DNA from: Maricaulis sp947259345
GTDB taxonomy: Bacteria > Pseudomonadota > Alphaproteobacteria > Caulobacterales > Maricaulaceae
Direction of reading: 5' to 3'
DNA length: 64,000 nt
NCBI GenBank assembly: GCA_965217205.1
Contig: OZ244254.1
Location: 2,604,001-2,668,000 of the forward strand
Shown here: piece after piece, positions 8,091 to 17,919 of the stretch
Numbering within the stretch: the first letter of the stretch is position 1
How the letters are laid out: every line of letters starts with the position of its first letter
The notes under the pieces: generated by a model
What the model was told of the DNA's origin: nothing
Database searches by the model: none
Seen by the model: only the letters and a program-made list of their open reading frames with translations
Program-made: the position numbers and the translations under genes

Positions 8091-10088
8091 CTAGAAATTC
8101 GTCTCCCAGCTGAGCAAACCATTCAGCCCGGCAAACAGGATCACGAAGAGGATCATGAGCGGGATGATGACGCTCCAGAGCTTGGCGAACCAGCTCTGGC
8201 GGCTGCGCCAGACGGTCAGCGTATTCCAGACCGCCGCCGCGACGGCGATATAGAGCAAAAGCTGCATCGCCATGGTGAGGAAGAGCTGGGTGCCGAAGCC
8301 GGAGCCCAAGCCTGCCAGATCCGAAAACAGGGTCTGGAAAAGCATGAACCAGGCCGTCAGGAAGACGAAGACCAGGGCGATACCAACACGGACCAAACGG
8401 TAGGACATCGCTTCTCGACCGCTGAGCGGAAAGGCTTTCCCGTAGCGCCAGCGCACAATCGCCCGCACGGGCCACAGGATCAGCGTCACCAGCAGGAGGC
8501 CAAGCGACAGGAACAAGAGCGGCGTGACCAGCGAACCCGCCCGGTACCAGGGCGCCGGCATCAGATGGATGATCGGCGATACCGGTTCAAAGGTGACATA
8601 GGCGAGCGTGCCGTCTTCATCGAAGGTCGCGGCGAGCTGCTCATAGCCATCAACATGGCGCCAGACAAAGGGTTCGACTTCACGCCACACAGTGGGTTTG
8701 CCAAACATCATGTAGACGAGATCGCCATCGGCATTCATGGAAATGCTTTCCTGGCCGAGAAAGCGCAGGATGGCGGCGAAATTGGTCACTACCGTGCGGG
8801 AGCTCTCATACTCCCCGACAACCATCGCGCCGTGCTCCATCGCCGTTTCGAGGCGCGGACCGACCGGCTCGACCGTCTCCGGAAAATAGCGTTCGGCAAA
8901 GCTCGCCGTGACGGCGAAGCGCAAAGGCCCGGCACCGGCACCGGAGGAATTCACGACGACATAGATGCCGACATTCTCGTCCAGCATGACGTTGAGGTCG
9001 GAGTGGAAGAAGCCGGTATCGCCGCCATGGCCGCGAATGCGCAAACCGCCCTTGTCGAGCTCCCAGAAGCCCAGTGCCATCGCATTCAGCGGCGGTGTCA
9101 GCTGGTAGGTCGTCTCATACATCTGCTCCCAGGTCGCAGGCGCGAGCACATCAGGATTGCGCTCGAGCAGACCAATCATGAAACGGCCCATCGCTTCACC
9201 GCTGGCAGCCATCGATCCGGCGGGAGCCATCGGCACCAGCTCGTAATACTGGGCCTCGCCGTCGGCTGCGTTGATATAGCCGCTGGACATGTAAGGCTCG
9301 AAGCGCTCCGGCAGGGGCTGGTGGAAGGTCGCCAGATCCATGCCCATCGGCTCGAAGATCTGCGCGGCGACATAGTCCTCGAAAGGCTGGCCCGCGAGGC
9401 GCTGCACTATATAGCCGGCCACAGCCGTACCGTAATTGGAATAGGCCGGCGTTTCGCCCGGCGGGAAAATCTGCGAAGGCGGCGCCGCCTGCTTCAGGAA
9501 ATCTTCCAGTGGCAGGGCCAGCTCGGGATCACCGATGATGAGATTGCGGAAGCGCTCCTGGAAACCCGGCGTGTGCGTCATCAGGTGACGCATGGTAACC
9601 GGCTCGCCGAAGGTCGCGGGAATCTCGAAGTCGAGATAGGTGTTCACATCCTCGTCGAGATCCAGACGCCCCTGCTCGACCATCTGCATGACCGAAATCC
9701 AGGTGAAGAGCTTGGAAATCGAGCCTGGCCGGAACATGGTTTCGTAGCCATCAACCGGGCGCCGTTCAGCGAGATCGGCATAGCCATAGCCGCGGCTGGT
9801 CAGGATTTCACCGTCGCGAACGACAGTCACCTGGGCTCCAACGATATCACCTTCCGACAAGGCATAGGGCATGAAGCCGTCCAGCCAGGCGTCAACATCG
9901 CTGCGGGTCAGGCTGGGCGAACCGGCTTCGGTCGGTGCTGTGACAGGCTCCGTTTCCGGCGTCGCGACTGCGCCGTCGATGACGGCGGGATCGGCCGGAT
10001 CGATCGGCGTGTCCTGGGCAAAGGCCGAGGCACAACTGAGCGCCGCCAGCGCAGCGGTCAGCCACTTCAACTGTGTTCCGAAAGGCAT
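8091..10088 (-). CDS. Secreted, membrane-anchored serine hydrolase of the class C beta-lactamase fold
   Basis: 665 residues. ATG 10088 is chosen because GGGAGG precedes it at good spacing and a signal peptide begins there (MPFGTQLKWLTAALAALSCASAFAQ). The nucleophile motif SISK (PGSISKLFTW) is near residue 110 and the YxN motif is YSNYG. A HGGDTGFFHS segment corresponds to the third catalytic box. The last ~170 residues hold several hydrophobic helices, so the catalytic domain is probably periplasmic and tethered. Relatives hydrolyse D-amino-acid peptides, beta-lactams or esters. Its place beside dgcN/dgcA favours D-peptide hydrolysis, which is inference. Confidence 0.82.
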   Translation of the reverse strand: MPFGTQLKWLTAALAALSCASAFAQDTPIDPADPAVIDGAVATPETEPVTAPTEAGSPSLTRSDVDAWLDGFMPYALSEGDIVGAQVTVVRDGEILTSRGYGYADLAERRPVDGYETMFRPGSISKLFTWISVMQMVEQGRLDLDEDVNTYLDFEIPATFGEPVTMRHLMTHTPGFQERFRNLIIGDPELALPLEDFLKQAAPPSQIFPPGETPAYSNYGTAVAGYIVQRLAGQPFEDYVAAQIFEPMGMDLATFHQPLPERFEPYMSSGYINAADGEAQYYELVPMAPAGSMAASGEAMGRFMIGLLERNPDVLAPATWEQMYETTYQLTPPLNAMALGFWELDKGGLRIRGHGGDTGFFHSDLNVMLDENVGIYVVVNSSGAGAGPLRFAVTASFAERYFPETVEPVGPRLETAMEHGAMVVGEYESSRTVVTNFAAILRFLGQESISMNADGDLVYMMFGKPTVWREVEPFVWRHVDGYEQLAATFDEDGTLAYVTFEPVSPIIHLMPAPWYRAGSLVTPLLFLSLGLLLVTLILWPVRAIVRWRYGKAFPLSGREAMSYRLVRVGIALVFVFLTAWFMLFQTLFSDLAGLGSGFGTQLFLTMAMQLLLYIAVAAAVWNTLTVWRSRQSWFAKLWSVIIPLMILFVILFAGLNGLLSWETNF

Positions 10089-10122
10089 GCGAGCCTCCCT
10101 CTCTTGGATACCAAAACAACGG

Positions 10123-11259
10123 TCACGGTGCTCCACCCTGCAACAGGGCGAACATTCCGATCCCGACGAAATTTCCCAGCACATAACCGAGAATTCCGGT
10201 GAGAATTCCAGGCGCAACGAGATTGCGCCATTTGAACAGGATGGCGATCGCCGCCGCGATGGGCGGACCGGCGATACAGGCCAGCGATGCGGTAATCAGC
10301 TCGGCATAGTTCAGCTTCAGGACATGGCCGGCGATCAGCATGAAGGCGAGATGCGAGACGAAGATGCATCCGACCATCACGAACATGCCCGGTGCCGCGC
10401 TCAGCATCGCACCGATATCCGCGCCAACGCCGATAATCGCGAAGAAGAGGTACATGAACATCATCGCCAGCAAGACCTCACCGCGCAGCCCCGCCAGCCA
10501 GGACCGCCCGGCCGTCGCGACAACCGTCACCAGAACCGTGATGATGAGAAGCGTGTATTCCGGGATGCCAAGTGCCTCGGCTGCCAGACCGCTGAGTGCC
10601 ACCGCGGCCGCCGCAACAGCCAGGGCCGTGGTCAGGCCGAACAGGCTGATTGGCGTATCCGGCCCGGCATCCGCCACTGGCTCGACCCGCCGGACCGTCT
10701 CCATGCGCCAGCCATAACGGCGCTGAAGGACCGACCAGCCCGCCGCCAGATTGAGCATGATGATGAAGCCGACACCGAAAATATTGTCGATGGCAAGCGC
10801 CGCCGAGAGCTGTGAGCTGTCATCGAAAGAGACCGCTTCCGCGACGGCCACGAAGTTCAGCGAGCCTCCGGTATAGGTTGCCGTGAAGACGGCAGCGATC
10901 GCGGCTTCACTATCCCCCAGATCGACAAGGTGCGTCGCCAGCCAGGCTCCGAATACAGTCCCGGCCATGCCGATCAGGAAGGCAATCAGGACCCGTCCAC
11001 CCTCGCTGAACACCTTGACCAAGTCTGCCTTCAGCAGAAACAGCGCGATTGCCAGCGGAACCAGATAGGTCCAGATCGCCCCATAGAGCGGAGCGGTGCG
11101 CGGCAACACGCCGAACTGCGCTCCCGCCAGGGCGACGAGCAGGATAATGCCGGCCCCGGACAGGCGCTTGCCCCAATTCGTCCGCTCAAGCCCGGCGGCC
11201 ATCGCGCAGATGGCGAGCAGGGCCGCGAGCAGGCCGAAGACATTGTCGGGCGCGATCAT
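10123..11259 (-). CDS. DUF819-family integral membrane protein, probable transporter
   Basis: 378 residues, almost entirely hydrophobic with about ten to eleven predicted membrane segments. The motif FTATYTGGSLNFVAVAEA near residue 130 and AIDNIFGVGFIIMLN are typical of the DUF819 (YjcL-like) family. No signal peptide is needed. It lies 34 bases upstream of the serine hydrolase start and 55 bases downstream of dgcA on the same strand. DUF819 genes are often found near dipeptide epimerase genes, so a role in moving a D-glutamate-derived or peptide substrate is plausible. The substrate is unproven. Confidence 0.75.
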   Translation of the reverse strand: MIAPDNVFGLLAALLAICAMAAGLERTNWGKRLSGAGIILLVALAGAQFGVLPRTAPLYGAIWTYLVPLAIALFLLKADLVKVFSEGGRVLIAFLIGMAGTVFGAWLATHLVDLGDSEAAIAAVFTATYTGGSLNFVAVAEAVSFDDSSQLSAALAIDNIFGVGFIIMLNLAAGWSVLQRRYGWRMETVRRVEPVADAGPDTPISLFGLTTALAVAAAAVALSGLAAEALGIPEYTLLIITVLVTVVATAGRSWLAGLRGEVLLAMMFMYLFFAIIGVGADIGAMLSAAPGMFVMVGCIFVSHLAFMLIAGHVLKLNYAELITASLACIAGPPIAAAIAILFKWRNLVAPGILTGILGYVLGNFVGIGMFALLQGGAP

Positions 11260-11314
11260 CTTCCCGGCTCGTTAGCGGGGTCGGAACACCGGACAGGAAG
11301 GGTGCGGCAATCAC

Positions 11315-12298
11315 TCATCCCCAGAAGCCGGATTGGGGAGTTTTGACCGTTCCACCGCTGTAGACCATGCCGGTCGGCAGGTCGGATTTAAGGTTCAGCG
11401 GACCATCCAGGTCCACGAAATCACACAATTGGGCGATCACGAATGCTGGCGCCATGGACAGGGACGTGCCGAGCATATTACCGACCATGAGGCCTTTGCC
11501 CGCCTGGCGCGCTGCTTGAGCAAGCGCCAGCGCTTCGGTCAGGCCGCCCGTCTTGTCCAACTTGATATTGATCATGTCGTAGCGCTTGAGCGCCGTGGCA
11601 AGCTCACCGCGATGAAGGCAGCTCTCGTCCGCACACAGGGGAATGGGCGAGACAAAGCCTTCAAGCGCCGCATCGTCGCCACGCGGCAGAGGCTGCTCGA
11701 CCATCGCCACCCCAAGCTCCGCGAAGGGAATCAGTACCGATTTTAGCAAGTCGATCGTGAAGCCCTGATTGGCATCGATGATGATTTCGGCATCCGGGCG
11801 CGCCTTGCGAATTGCGGCGACGCGTTCGACCGGGTCGACATCATTCAGCTTCACTTTGATCAGCGAATAGCCCTTGGCTGCGGCCGCCTGGGCCGCCATC
11901 ATTTCAGGTTTCTCCTGGATGCCCAGCGTGTAAGCGGTCTTCCGGGGAGCCGGTTTGATCCCGGTCAGCTCCCAGATGGACTTGCCCGTCTTGCGGGTCT
12001 CAATATCCCAGAGAGCGCAATCGACAGCATTGCGGGCACCGCCAGCGGGCAGCAGGTCCTGCAGCGCGTCGCGCGTCAGCCCTGCTTCCAGAGCCGGGCG
12101 GATCGCCTCGATCTGCTCCAGCAATCCCGGCGCGTCCTCGTCCAGATAGTAAACCGGCACGCCTTCCCCGCGCCCGACGACGCCATCCTGCTCGAGGGTG
12201 ACGACAACGGATTCAAGGCTGTCAAAAACATGACCGGTGATCACGAAAGGCGCCAGCATGGGCCAGCTTTCGCGGTGGACGCTCACACGCATACTCAT
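11315..12298 (-). CDS. dgcA: N-acetyl-D-glutamate racemase / dipeptide epimerase (enolase superfamily)
   Basis: 327 residues of the mandelate racemase/muconate lactonising family. The catalytic Lys pair is in LIKVKLN (about residue 162). The metal ligands follow as IIDANQG, VEQPLP and CADES, and the opposite-face Lys is in NIKLDKTGG. This pattern is that of L-Ala-D/L-Glu epimerases and of DgcA. The start overlaps the stop of the DUF1611 gene by four bases. In marine proteobacteria the DUF1611-epimerase pair was shown to be DgcN-DgcA, where DgcA turns N-acetyl-D-glutamate into N-acetyl-L-glutamate. The pairing supports that assignment, but plain dipeptide epimerase activity is a real alternative. 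Confidence 0.8.
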   Translation of the reverse strand: MSMRVSVHRESWPMLAPFVITGHVFDSLESVVVTLEQDGVVGRGEGVPVYYLDEDAPGLLEQIEAIRPALEAGLTRDALQDLLPAGGARNAVDCALWDIETRKTGKSIWELTGIKPAPRKTAYTLGIQEKPEMMAAQAAAAKGYSLIKVKLNDVDPVERVAAIRKARPDAEIIIDANQGFTIDLLKSVLIPFAELGVAMVEQPLPRGDDAALEGFVSPIPLCADESCLHRGELATALKRYDMINIKLDKTGGLTEALALAQAARQAGKGLMVGNMLGTSLSMAPAFVIAQLCDFVDLDGPLNLKSDLPTGMVYSGGTVKTPQSGFWG

Positions 12299-13383
12299 AC
12301 TCCCGTTACCGAAGAAACCTTGTCGACAATCAGACCGGCACCGTCCTTGATCGGATCGACGGCTGGCAGGCCTGTCTCCTGCTCATACCGGTCGAGCAAC
12401 GCCTGTCGTTCCGCTTCTGCGAACATCGAGGTGTTCACTGAAAGGCCGACAAAGCAGGCATCCGGATTAACCCGGCGCGCGAAGGGCAGGCATTGCGCCA
12501 TCGCGTCGGTTACCGACAGGACGGGATAATCGACCCCTGCGCCGGTCCCGAGCAGGAATTCCCGCGACGGGTCATGGCACAGGACCAGCGCATCCGGCTG
12601 GGAGCCGTGCAGCAAGCCAAGGGTCACACCGGCAAAGCTTGGGTGGGACAGCGCCCCCTGGCCTTCGATGACATCCCAATGCGTTTCGGCTGCAGCCGGT
12701 GACAACATTTCGGCCGCGCCTGACAGGAAGTCGGAGATGACGCAATCGAGCGGAATTCCACTGCCGGCAATCATGATGCCGGTCTGACCGGTGGCGCGGA
12801 AATCGGCATCCAGCCCGCGATTTCGCATTTCCCGCTCGATCGCCAGCGCCGTGTATTTCTTGCCGACGGCACAGTCAGTACCGACCGTCAGGAGACGTTT
12901 TCCGGGTCGTTTCACGCCCGTGCCAACTGGAAGGCGTTGCGGCGGCGTGCGGACATCAATCAACCGCGCGCCCGAGGCCCGGGCCGCAGCGGCGATCCCC
13001 GGGAAATCACCCAGCCGGACATGCATGCCCGAAACAACATCCAGACCAGCCCGAGCCGCGGCAGCGAGATCGCCCACCCAGGCGTCCGGAATGCCCCCTC
13101 CCTCAGACGCCACACCGATCACAATCGATCCGACACCCGCTCGGGCCGCCTCGCTGATCGACAAGTCGACCAGGCCGCCATCGACCTGGCACCCATCGGA
13201 ACGAAGCTGACCGGCGCAGGCTTCCGGGCGCCACTGGATCAGGCCGAGGCCCGTCTTGGCGTGCCCGGTATCCTGCACATCGCCGAAATAGATGAGATAG
13301 GGCGCGCGCAGCTGCACGGCAGCGAGCCCGGTATCGCGCGCGACCGGGCTGGGAAGGTCCTCAGTTCTACTGGCGAGCGACAT
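12295..13383 (-). CDS. dgcN: DUF1611-family D-glutamate N-acetyltransferase
   Basis: 362 residues. ATG 13383 is chosen because a GGAGG ribosome site precedes it; the open frame upstream encodes sequence unlike the family. The P-loop-like motif VGTDCAVGKKYTAL near residue 147 and the segment FRATGQTGIMIAGSGIPLD are signatures of DUF1611. VIEGQGALSHPSF follows, as in this family. DgcN acetylates D-glutamate in the first step of a D-glutamate catabolic route described in marine Proteobacteria. The four-base overlap with dgcA and the 17-base overlap with the upstream permease gene suggest one translationally coupled unit. Confidence 0.78.
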   Translation of the reverse strand: MSLASRTEDLPSPVARDTGLAAVQLRAPYLIYFGDVQDTGHAKTGLGLIQWRPEACAGQLRSDGCQVDGGLVDLSISEAARAGVGSIVIGVASEGGGIPDAWVGDLAAAARAGLDVVSGMHVRLGDFPGIAAAARASGARLIDVRTPPQRLPVGTGVKRPGKRLLTVGTDCAVGKKYTALAIEREMRNRGLDADFRATGQTGIMIAGSGIPLDCVISDFLSGAAEMLSPAAAETHWDVIEGQGALSHPSFAGVTLGLLHGSQPDALVLCHDPSREFLLGTGAGVDYPVLSVTDAMAQCLPFARRVNPDACFVGLSVNTSMFAEAERQALLDRYEQETGLPAVDPIKDGAGLIVDKVSSVTGV

Positions 13384-14485
13384 GGGAGTCCTCCACTTCA
13401 TTTTTTGGGGTCGTTGCGATTTTGAAAACACCGAGCGTGAGCAGGGGCAGCACCACGATCGCGATGAACGCGTACGACAGAACGCCATAGCCGCTGGCGA
13501 TCAGGTCTATGATGCCGATCGCTTCCGCGAGGAAGATCGCGGTTGCCAGCAATCCGACCGCCAGGCCAAAGCGGGCCAGGGGCGGAAAGCGGCGGCCGCC
13601 GACCTTCAGCGCGGTCTCGATCCGCTCATTGATGGCGTGAATGATGCCGACCCCGGTTTCCACAAAGGTCCCGAAAAGGACGATCTGAAAGAGCATGCTC
13701 AGCCAGACCGCATTCAGCATCTGCAGGAGATAGACGACGGGAACGGCCTGGTCCTGGATCTCAGGATGACGGGCCAGCATCGCCAGAAAGACGAGGATGC
13801 CCGGCACAACACTGATCAAGCCGGCCAGCGCGCCGGAGGTGAACGCCTCGCGCCGCGTCTTCAGTTGCGGCAAGACGAACAGAACGGCGGCGAAAGCGAT
13901 CAGATTATAGGCGGCGTAGCGGACACCATCGAGCAACCAGGCCCCTTCGCTTTGCCCGGTCGCCAGCGCCGTCGTGATCGCATCGCCATAGGAGACAGAG
14001 ACATAGACGAAGAAAACACCATAAAGCGCATAAAGAAGCCCCGACCACCACGCCATGATCCGGGCGATAGCCGTGCTGCCAAAAAAGGCCAATGTCCCGA
14101 TCGCCAATAGCAGCCCAAGCGCCCCGACCATGGTCGGGACACCGAAGGCCTCGGCCACCATGTGACCGGCAGCGGATCCGAGCACCGACAAGACCAGCAG
14201 GGCGATCAGGAGGTAGAGAATTTCAAACAGGCGCCAGAACGGCCCCAGCAAGGCCTTGAAGAAGGTCCGGTAGTCATACCCCTTGGTCAGGCGGGCAAAC
14301 TCGAAACCTAATGCCAGGAGCACCGCCCAGACCGCGGCGGTTACCAGAAAGCCGGCCAAGCCTCCCACCGCGCCATGCGACAGGAAGAACTCGGCGATCT
14401 CTCGTCCGGTGCCATAACCGCCACCGATAATGACGGATTGGAACACCAGTCCGGGCAATAGATATGTTCTGAAAAAGCTGCTCAT
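13367..14485 (-). CDS. YkvI-like amino acid permease-type membrane protein
   Basis: 372 residues from ATG 14485, with GGAAAG just upstream; an ATG seven codons earlier lacks a ribosome site. About ten hydrophobic helices are visible. The first carries VIIGGGYGTGREIAEFF, the glycine-rich unwound helix found in the YkvI family, which is related to sodium-coupled transporters. It overlaps dgcN by 17 bases, so tight co-expression is expected. The likely job is uptake of D-glutamate or a related amino acid across the inner membrane. The substrate and the coupling ion are not shown by the sequence. Confidence 0.72.
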   Translation of the reverse strand: MSSFFRTYLLPGLVFQSVIIGGGYGTGREIAEFFLSHGAVGGLAGFLVTAAVWAVLLALGFEFARLTKGYDYRTFFKALLGPFWRLFEILYLLIALLVLSVLGSAAGHMVAEAFGVPTMVGALGLLLAIGTLAFFGSTAIARIMAWWSGLLYALYGVFFVYVSVSYGDAITTALATGQSEGAWLLDGVRYAAYNLIAFAAVLFVLPQLKTRREAFTSGALAGLISVVPGILVFLAMLARHPEIQDQAVPVVYLLQMLNAVWLSMLFQIVLFGTFVETGVGIIHAINERIETALKVGGRRFPPLARFGLAVGLLATAIFLAEAIGIIDLIASGYGVLSYAFIAIVVLPLLTLGVFKIATTPKNEVEDSHVARQ

Positions 14486-14615
14486 CACGCTTTCCGGGCG
14501 GCCCATTGAATGAAGTCAGGCGGCTGCAGTCACACGGGTGACGTCGCACCCGCTCAGCGGGGCGGCATGCCCGGCGGAACACGAAGGTTTCGCCGGGCAA
14601 AGCCCAACAGATTGC

Positions 14616-16955
14616 CTAGTAGCGAAGGCTCGCACGCATACCGATCGTGCGCGGACGATTGACGCTCGTCGCGATGATCGGTGCATCGAGCGCTCCACCC
14701 GCGGTCACGAATTGCTGCAGCGGGTTGGACGCCAGACTGACGGCTTCGATGTCGTTGAGCAGATTGGTGCCAAACAGGCCGATCGACCACACATCGTTCG
14801 AGATATCGACGTTCAGATTGAGGCTCTCCAGCGCATCAAGTTCCGCCGACTGGAAGTTCTGAACGTTCGAGAACCGCTCGCCGATATACTGGAAAGAACC
14901 GGTTGAATTGAGCATCCAGCCATTCGCGCCCAGAGAGCGGGAATAGGAATAGCCCATCGACATGGTGAATTCCGGAATATTGGCCGGACGATTGCCAGCT
15001 TGGAGATCGAACGGACCGATCGCCCCCCCGGGAGCTGACGTGATGACCATCCCGTCCTCGAACTCGGCATCAATCACCGACATGTTGAGGAAGGCCGAGA
15101 GGCTGTCAGTCACCTGATAGGACGATTCCAGCTCCATGCCGACAATGGTCTGCTCGGGTCCGTTGATGGTATTGTTGGCCGGTGTGTTGACCCCGATCTG
15201 GGTGTCTTCATATGTCGTCCTGAAAACACCGACATTGGTGATCAGGTCACCGCCCAGCCAGGCGGCCTTCACACCGCCATCGATCGAGAGCACTGAGTCC
15301 TCGTCGAAGGTGAGATTGGCGAGGAAGACATCCTGGTTGCCGCCGGATGCGCCGAGCGCGGCGATGGCATTGCCGATGCCACCGTTACGGGCGCCGCGGG
15401 CAACATTGGCATAGAGCAGCACGTCATCATTGAGATTATACTCGACCCCAAAGCGCGGAAGGAATTCCTCGAGCTGGAATTCGAAGATGGTGCCGACGCC
15501 GGCGCCCTGCAGAACCGCCAGCGTGCTGACGAAGTCGATCGGATTGGCTTCTGTCCAGGGGACAAGATTGCCGCCACCGTCAAACTGCGGGACCAGGTTC
15601 ACGACATTATCCTGGAGAAGGGTGGCCGTGACCGTGTCATTGACGTAGCGCGCGCCACCAATCAGCCGGAGGTCCGGACTGACATCATAGGTGAACTCCG
15701 CAAATGCCGAGTATTGCTCGGTCTGCGTTTCCGCCAGGCGGGTCGCCAGATTGGGCGTTTGCGGCGTTGTGACCGTGACGCAACCGGCACAGGTCAGGAA
15801 TTGGCCGCTGGTTTCTGACCGGTCACGGTAATAGGCGCCCGCCGTATAGTTGAGCGGACCATCGAGGAAGGACACCAGACGGAATTCCTGGGACCATTGC
15901 TCGAACTCACCGGAACCCGTCGAGAAGGTTGTGGTGTCGACCGTCGGGAAGAAGGGCGCGAGACCGAATGAATTGCCCGCGCTGAAAAGGGCCGACGCGT
16001 TGCGGCGCTCGTAATAGCCTGTGACCGAAGTCAGTTCGAGCCCGTCGAAATCGTACGAGATTCGACCGGAATAGAGATCGAAATCATCGGTATAGCTGCC
16101 CGAGCGCGGCGAGGCACTGAAGGTCAGGTCTTCCGGGTCGGAGCCCGGATCCACCTGGGTGGATTCGCCCATTTCATCGCGCGACAGGAAGGCGGAGAGA
16201 CGGAGTTCGAGATTGACGGTCGGGCGGGCCAGCAGAACAGCGCGACCACCCACGGTCTCGAAATCATTGACGTCCTCGCCCTCACTCGGATTGTCGATGA
16301 AGCCGTCATCCTCGCGGCGGAAGCCCGAGACCCGAAGGCCGAGCTCGCCCGGAACGAAGATGAAGGATGTGGCATTCTCGACGCCATAGGCCATGCCACC
16401 ATCTTCAATCGTTTCAATGCGGGCATTGGCCTGGCCGGTCACCGTAGGACCATCAAGGTCCGGGTCATTGGTGAAATAGCGGATCACACCGCCGACAGCG
16501 CCCTCACCAAAAAGGGTGGGTTGCGGCCCGCGGATGACCTCGACCCGGTTCAGGTCGGCGGAGCTGAAGTCCCGGATATTGCCAGAGCCGGTAACTGACA
16601 CATCGTCCAGAAAGACGCTGAAGACGGTGCTGGTTTCATACCCGCTGCCGGCACTGCGGACGCCGCGAATGGCAATATCATTGGAGTTCTGGCGCGTTTT
16701 GACATTTTGCATGCCGGGCACAGCGCGTGCGAGATCTTCAATATCCTGAATGCCTCGTACCCGCATATCCTCACCGGTGATACCGGCAATACTGGCCCCG
16801 ATATCCTGCACGGACTCCTCGCGGAAACGCGAGGTCACGGTAATGACATCGCGCATGACGTCCGTCTCGTCGCTGGCCTGGTCACCTTCCTGAGCGGCCA
16901 TTGGCGCCGTAAACGCCACGCTTGCAAGCAGAGCAATCTTGAATTGGCTAGACAT
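14616..16955 (-). CDS. TonB-dependent outer-membrane receptor
   Basis: 779 residues, preceded by GGGAGG. A signal peptide (MSSQFKIALLASVAFTAPMAA) precedes a TonB-box-like DVITVTSR near residue 36. The plug domain contains IAGITGEDMRVRGIQDIEDL and VEVIRGPQPTLFGEGAVGGVI. The rest is a long beta-barrel that ends in an aromatic residue (MRASLRY). It is the outer-membrane gate of the scavenging locus. The ligand is more likely a peptide or amino-acid conjugate than iron, judged by its neighbours, but TonB receptors cannot be assigned by sequence alone. The 130-base gap to the permease start leaves room for a separate promoter. Confidence 0.88.
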   Translation of the reverse strand: MSSQFKIALLASVAFTAPMAAQEGDQASDETDVMRDVITVTSRFREESVQDIGASIAGITGEDMRVRGIQDIEDLARAVPGMQNVKTRQNSNDIAIRGVRSAGSGYETSTVFSVFLDDVSVTGSGNIRDFSSADLNRVEVIRGPQPTLFGEGAVGGVIRYFTNDPDLDGPTVTGQANARIETIEDGGMAYGVENATSFIFVPGELGLRVSGFRREDDGFIDNPSEGEDVNDFETVGGRAVLLARPTVNLELRLSAFLSRDEMGESTQVDPGSDPEDLTFSASPRSGSYTDDFDLYSGRISYDFDGLELTSVTGYYERRNASALFSAGNSFGLAPFFPTVDTTTFSTGSGEFEQWSQEFRLVSFLDGPLNYTAGAYYRDRSETSGQFLTCAGCVTVTTPQTPNLATRLAETQTEQYSAFAEFTYDVSPDLRLIGGARYVNDTVTATLLQDNVVNLVPQFDGGGNLVPWTEANPIDFVSTLAVLQGAGVGTIFEFQLEEFLPRFGVEYNLNDDVLLYANVARGARNGGIGNAIAALGASGGNQDVFLANLTFDEDSVLSIDGGVKAAWLGGDLITNVGVFRTTYEDTQIGVNTPANNTINGPEQTIVGMELESSYQVTDSLSAFLNMSVIDAEFEDGMVITSAPGGAIGPFDLQAGNRPANIPEFTMSMGYSYSRSLGANGWMLNSTGSFQYIGERFSNVQNFQSAELDALESLNLNVDISNDVWSIGLFGTNLLNDIEAVSLASNPLQQFVTAGGALDAPIIATSVNRPRTIGMRASLRY

Positions 16956-17205
16956 AACTTCCTCCCTGTCCCCCGATATGGCTGTGGAATGGATCCGTAT
17001 AGCAGCCTTAATTCACCCTAACGCAGCCATACCGAGTTGGGAAGTCATGTGTTCTCGCATTCTCCAGAAGCGGCGCATTTTGTTGCCGCGAAGGCACACG
17101 CCCTCCATAACGCTTTGTAAGAGCAGCATTAAATGAAACACGAGCACGCGCCGACCGCGGCCACATCGACCGCGATCAGACAGGACAGTCTCGTCGCCCG
17201 GGCCG
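16956..17205 (-). promoter_or_regulatory. Promoter region of the TonB receptor with phased CAGCC repeats
   Basis: Two CAGCC-centred motifs lie 21 bases apart, AGCAGCCTTAATT at 17001-17013 and ACGCAGCCATACC at 17021-17033, on the same DNA face. The same CAGCCTTAATT core occurs inverted at 18007-18017, near the dipeptidase promoter. They are candidate operators for the GntR regulator encoded between them. Confidence 0.4.
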
Positions 17206-17919
17206 CTATTCAGGGATTTTGAGGTCCTGCATATACATCTGATCATGCATGAAGATGGCGTCCAGTAGCCGCTCTTCAGAGCTCGACAGGATCTTGTGGA
17301 CCTGTTCGCGGATATCGCTGGACGCATCGCGCTTGATGGCTTCGACGAGCGCGCGCTGATGCTCCCATGTATAGGGCATCGTCCGGTTCATCTTCACATA
17401 CAGCCAGTAGATCCGCATCGTTGTATCCTCGAGCTGACGGATCCAGTGGATCAGCAGCGGATACTTCACCTGCTGCGCCATGAAGACGTTGAATTGCTTG
17501 TTCGCCTTCAGAAGCCGCAGCGCATGCGCGTCGTCCTCGACCGGCACGCTGTGGGACGTTTCCTCGTTCATCCTGCTGATCTGCGCATGGTTCACCTGGG
17601 ACGCGGCCATCGCAAATATCTCGGGCTGCAACATCTTCCGCATCGCAAAGTTCTGCTTCACGTCAAGCAGGGTGAGCGGCGCGACGCGGGTGATGCGCGG
17701 CGACACCGAGACCAGGAATTGCTGGGCGGTAAGCTGCTCCATGATGTTACGGGCAGTGGTCCGGCTGATCTCGAACATCTCGGTGAGGATATTTTCCGAG
17801 ACCTTCTGACTGGGCGCGAGCTTCTGCGTAACAATCGCATCCATGATCACGTCGTAGGCCGAGGCGGAATCGACGCCGCTCTGCCGGCTGCCCTTCTGAT
17901 TGGATGGAGTTCTGCTCAT
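17206..17919 (-). CDS. GntR-family transcriptional regulator, FCD (FadR-type) subgroup
   Basis: 237 residues from ATG 17919, with GAGG about 12 bases upstream. The winged-helix domain reads AYDVIMDAIVTQKLAPSQKVSENILTEMF, then SRTTARNIMEQL, the GntR recognition helix (residues ~20-75). The C-terminal FCD-like ligand domain includes LLKANKQFNVFMAQQ and TWEHQRALVEAI, with His residues in positions that often bind metal. It lies between the minus-strand uptake operon and the plus-strand hydrolase operon. It is therefore the obvious local regulator, probably sensing an amino acid or carboxylate. Confidence 0.83.
   Translation of the reverse strand: MSRTPSNQKGSRQSGVDSASAYDVIMDAIVTQKLAPSQKVSENILTEMFEISRTTARNIMEQLTAQQFLVSVSPRITRVAPLTLLDVKQNFAMRKMLQPEIFAMAASQVNHAQISRMNEETSHSVPVEDDAHALRLLKANKQFNVFMAQQVKYPLLIHWIRQLEDTTMRIYWLYVKMNRTMPYTWEHQRALVEAIKRDASSDIREQVHKILSSSEERLLDAIFMHDQMYMQDLKIPE

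Noticed and set aside
8085..10202. Very long plus-strand open frame opposite the serine hydrolase gene
   Set aside because: Its translation is rich in Arg, His, Gln and Glu with no domain, while the minus strand gives a signal peptide and SxxK/YxN motifs. It is a high-GC antisense shadow.
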